Assembly: GCA_902464195.1 (NCBI GenBank)
Contig: CABQJB010000124.1
Location: forward strand, 1-5,952
Direction of reading: 5' to 3'
Length of the DNA: 5,952 bases
DNA from: an uncultured Megasphaera sp.
GTDB taxonomy: Bacteria > Bacillota > Negativicutes > Veillonellales > Megasphaeraceae
The notes beneath the pieces were generated by a model that did not search any database, had not been told where the DNA came from, and saw nothing but the letters and a program-made list of their open reading frames with translations. The position numbers and the translations under genes are program-made. Each line of letters begins with the position of its first letter. The first letter of the stretch is position 1. Shown here piece after piece: positions 5,737 through 5,952 of this stretch.

Positions 5737-5868
5737 CTACGAACAACGAGCCACGGCCTTTTTGGCGCTCCTGCGTCTTATTTCCAGAGCCTGTTGCGGC
5801 GAAGCCGCATCTGAGTCCGAGCGAATGGCGATCTGCGACCGGCGAGGCCGATAGGCCCCAATATACAT
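5737..5868 (-). CDS. Possible 43-aa ORF running into the right inverted repeat
   Basis: A minus-strand ATG at 5868 has a good Shine-Dalgarno (AAGGAA, 6 nt spacing) in non-repeat DNA. The frame starts MYIGAYRPRRSQIAIRS, passes through the right terminal repeat (reading SDSDAASP) and stops at 5737. The product is basic, low in complexity and unlike any family I recognise. It could be the remnant of a gene start truncated by the repeat, a small real gene, or chance. No convincing promoter was found upstream. Confidence 0.25.
   Translation of the reverse strand: MYIGAYRPRRSQIAIRSDSDAASPQQALEIRRRSAKKAVARCS
5796..5821 (-). repeat. Right 26-bp terminal inverted repeat
   Basis: It is the exact reverse complement of 5223-5248 and contains the hairpin GCGGC-GAA-GCCGC (5796-5808). 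The match stops at both outer borders and at the inner borders. Confidence 0.85.
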
Positions 5869-5901
5869 TAACGTTTCCTTAAATATTTTGGATTTGATTC
5901 A

Positions 5902-5922
5902 AAAACGATTAGAAAACGATTA
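5902..5922. promoter_or_regulatory. 10-bp direct repeat at 11-bp period
   Basis: AAAACGATTA occurs at 5902-5911 and 5913-5922, one helical turn apart, in AT-rich DNA that otherwise shows no gene to the window end. The spacing suits a regulator binding as a head-to-tail dimer. It lies 34-54 bp upstream of the possible minus-strand ORF start at 5868. Sequence beyond 5952 would be needed to see what it serves. Confidence 0.3.
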
Positions 5923-5952
5923 AGTTTTTCAGGACCATCCTTTTTCTGTTGT

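Larger units (their letters stand above)
5223..5821. mobile_element. 599-bp noncoding repeat mosaic bounded by 26-bp perfect inverted repeats (MITE-like)
   Basis: The two ends are exact inverted copies of a 26-bp sequence (5223-5248 and 5796-5821). Inside lie two tandem ~89-bp repeats, three tandem ~77-bp repeats, an inverted copy of a GC-rich core, and a perfect 8-bp hairpin. The tandem units are 77, 77 and 78 bp, so their reading frame is not kept between copies, and the short open frames crossing them are probably not genes. No transposase and no clear target duplication are visible at the borders (TTAA before, CGAA after). It could be a miniature mobile element, or a cluster of separate REP/BIME-like intergenic repeats that happens to end in the same module. 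The sequence alone does not decide. Confidence 0.5.

Noticed and set aside
5655..5882. 75-aa plus-strand open frame through the right end of the mosaic
   Set aside because: It crosses hairpins and the terminal repeat, and has no ribosome-binding site or motif.

Overview
The window looks like chromosomal DNA of a low-to-mid GC anaerobic Firmicute. My best guess is the Negativicutes (Megasphaera-like), from the kinds of proteins present, the Gram-positive-style Shine-Dalgarno sites and the style of the GC-rich intergenic repeats. That assignment comes from memory and was not searched. No rRNA, tRNA, CRISPR array or transposase is visible.

Layout: (1) 21-1612 is a self-contained minus-strand unit: promoter, 77-nt leader, a 469-aa FAD-linked GlcD/D-lactate-dehydrogenase-type oxidoreductase, and a strong terminator. 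(2) 1613-3817 is a second minus-strand unit encoding a 642-aa ABC-F ATPase. Its roughly 90-nt leader holds an intrinsic-terminator-like hairpin almost at the 5' end and a possible 24-codon leader ORF overlapping the gene start, so the gene is probably controlled by attenuation. (3) 3810-3861 is a compact divergent promoter region in which the two -35 boxes are the arms of a perfect 9-bp inverted repeat. (4) 3927-5222, plus strand, encodes a 431-aa NhaC-family antiporter. (5) 5223-5821 is a 599-bp repeat mosaic bounded by perfect 26-bp inverted repeats. It starts on the base after the nhaC stop codon and contains a tandem pair of ~89-bp repeats, three tandem ~77-bp repeats and an inverted copy of a GC-rich core. 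(6) 5822-5952 is mostly AT-rich flank, with a possible short minus-strand ORF running into the repeat and a 10-bp direct repeat at 11-bp period.

The three main genes are separately promoted and do not form an operon. A physiological link is possible: lactate or another 2-hydroxyacid oxidised by the flavoenzyme, and Na+/H+ (or organic acid) exchange by the NhaC protein, would both suit a lactate-using anaerobe. That link is inference. The most unusual parts are the 599-bp inverted-repeat-bounded mosaic and the ABC-F leader.
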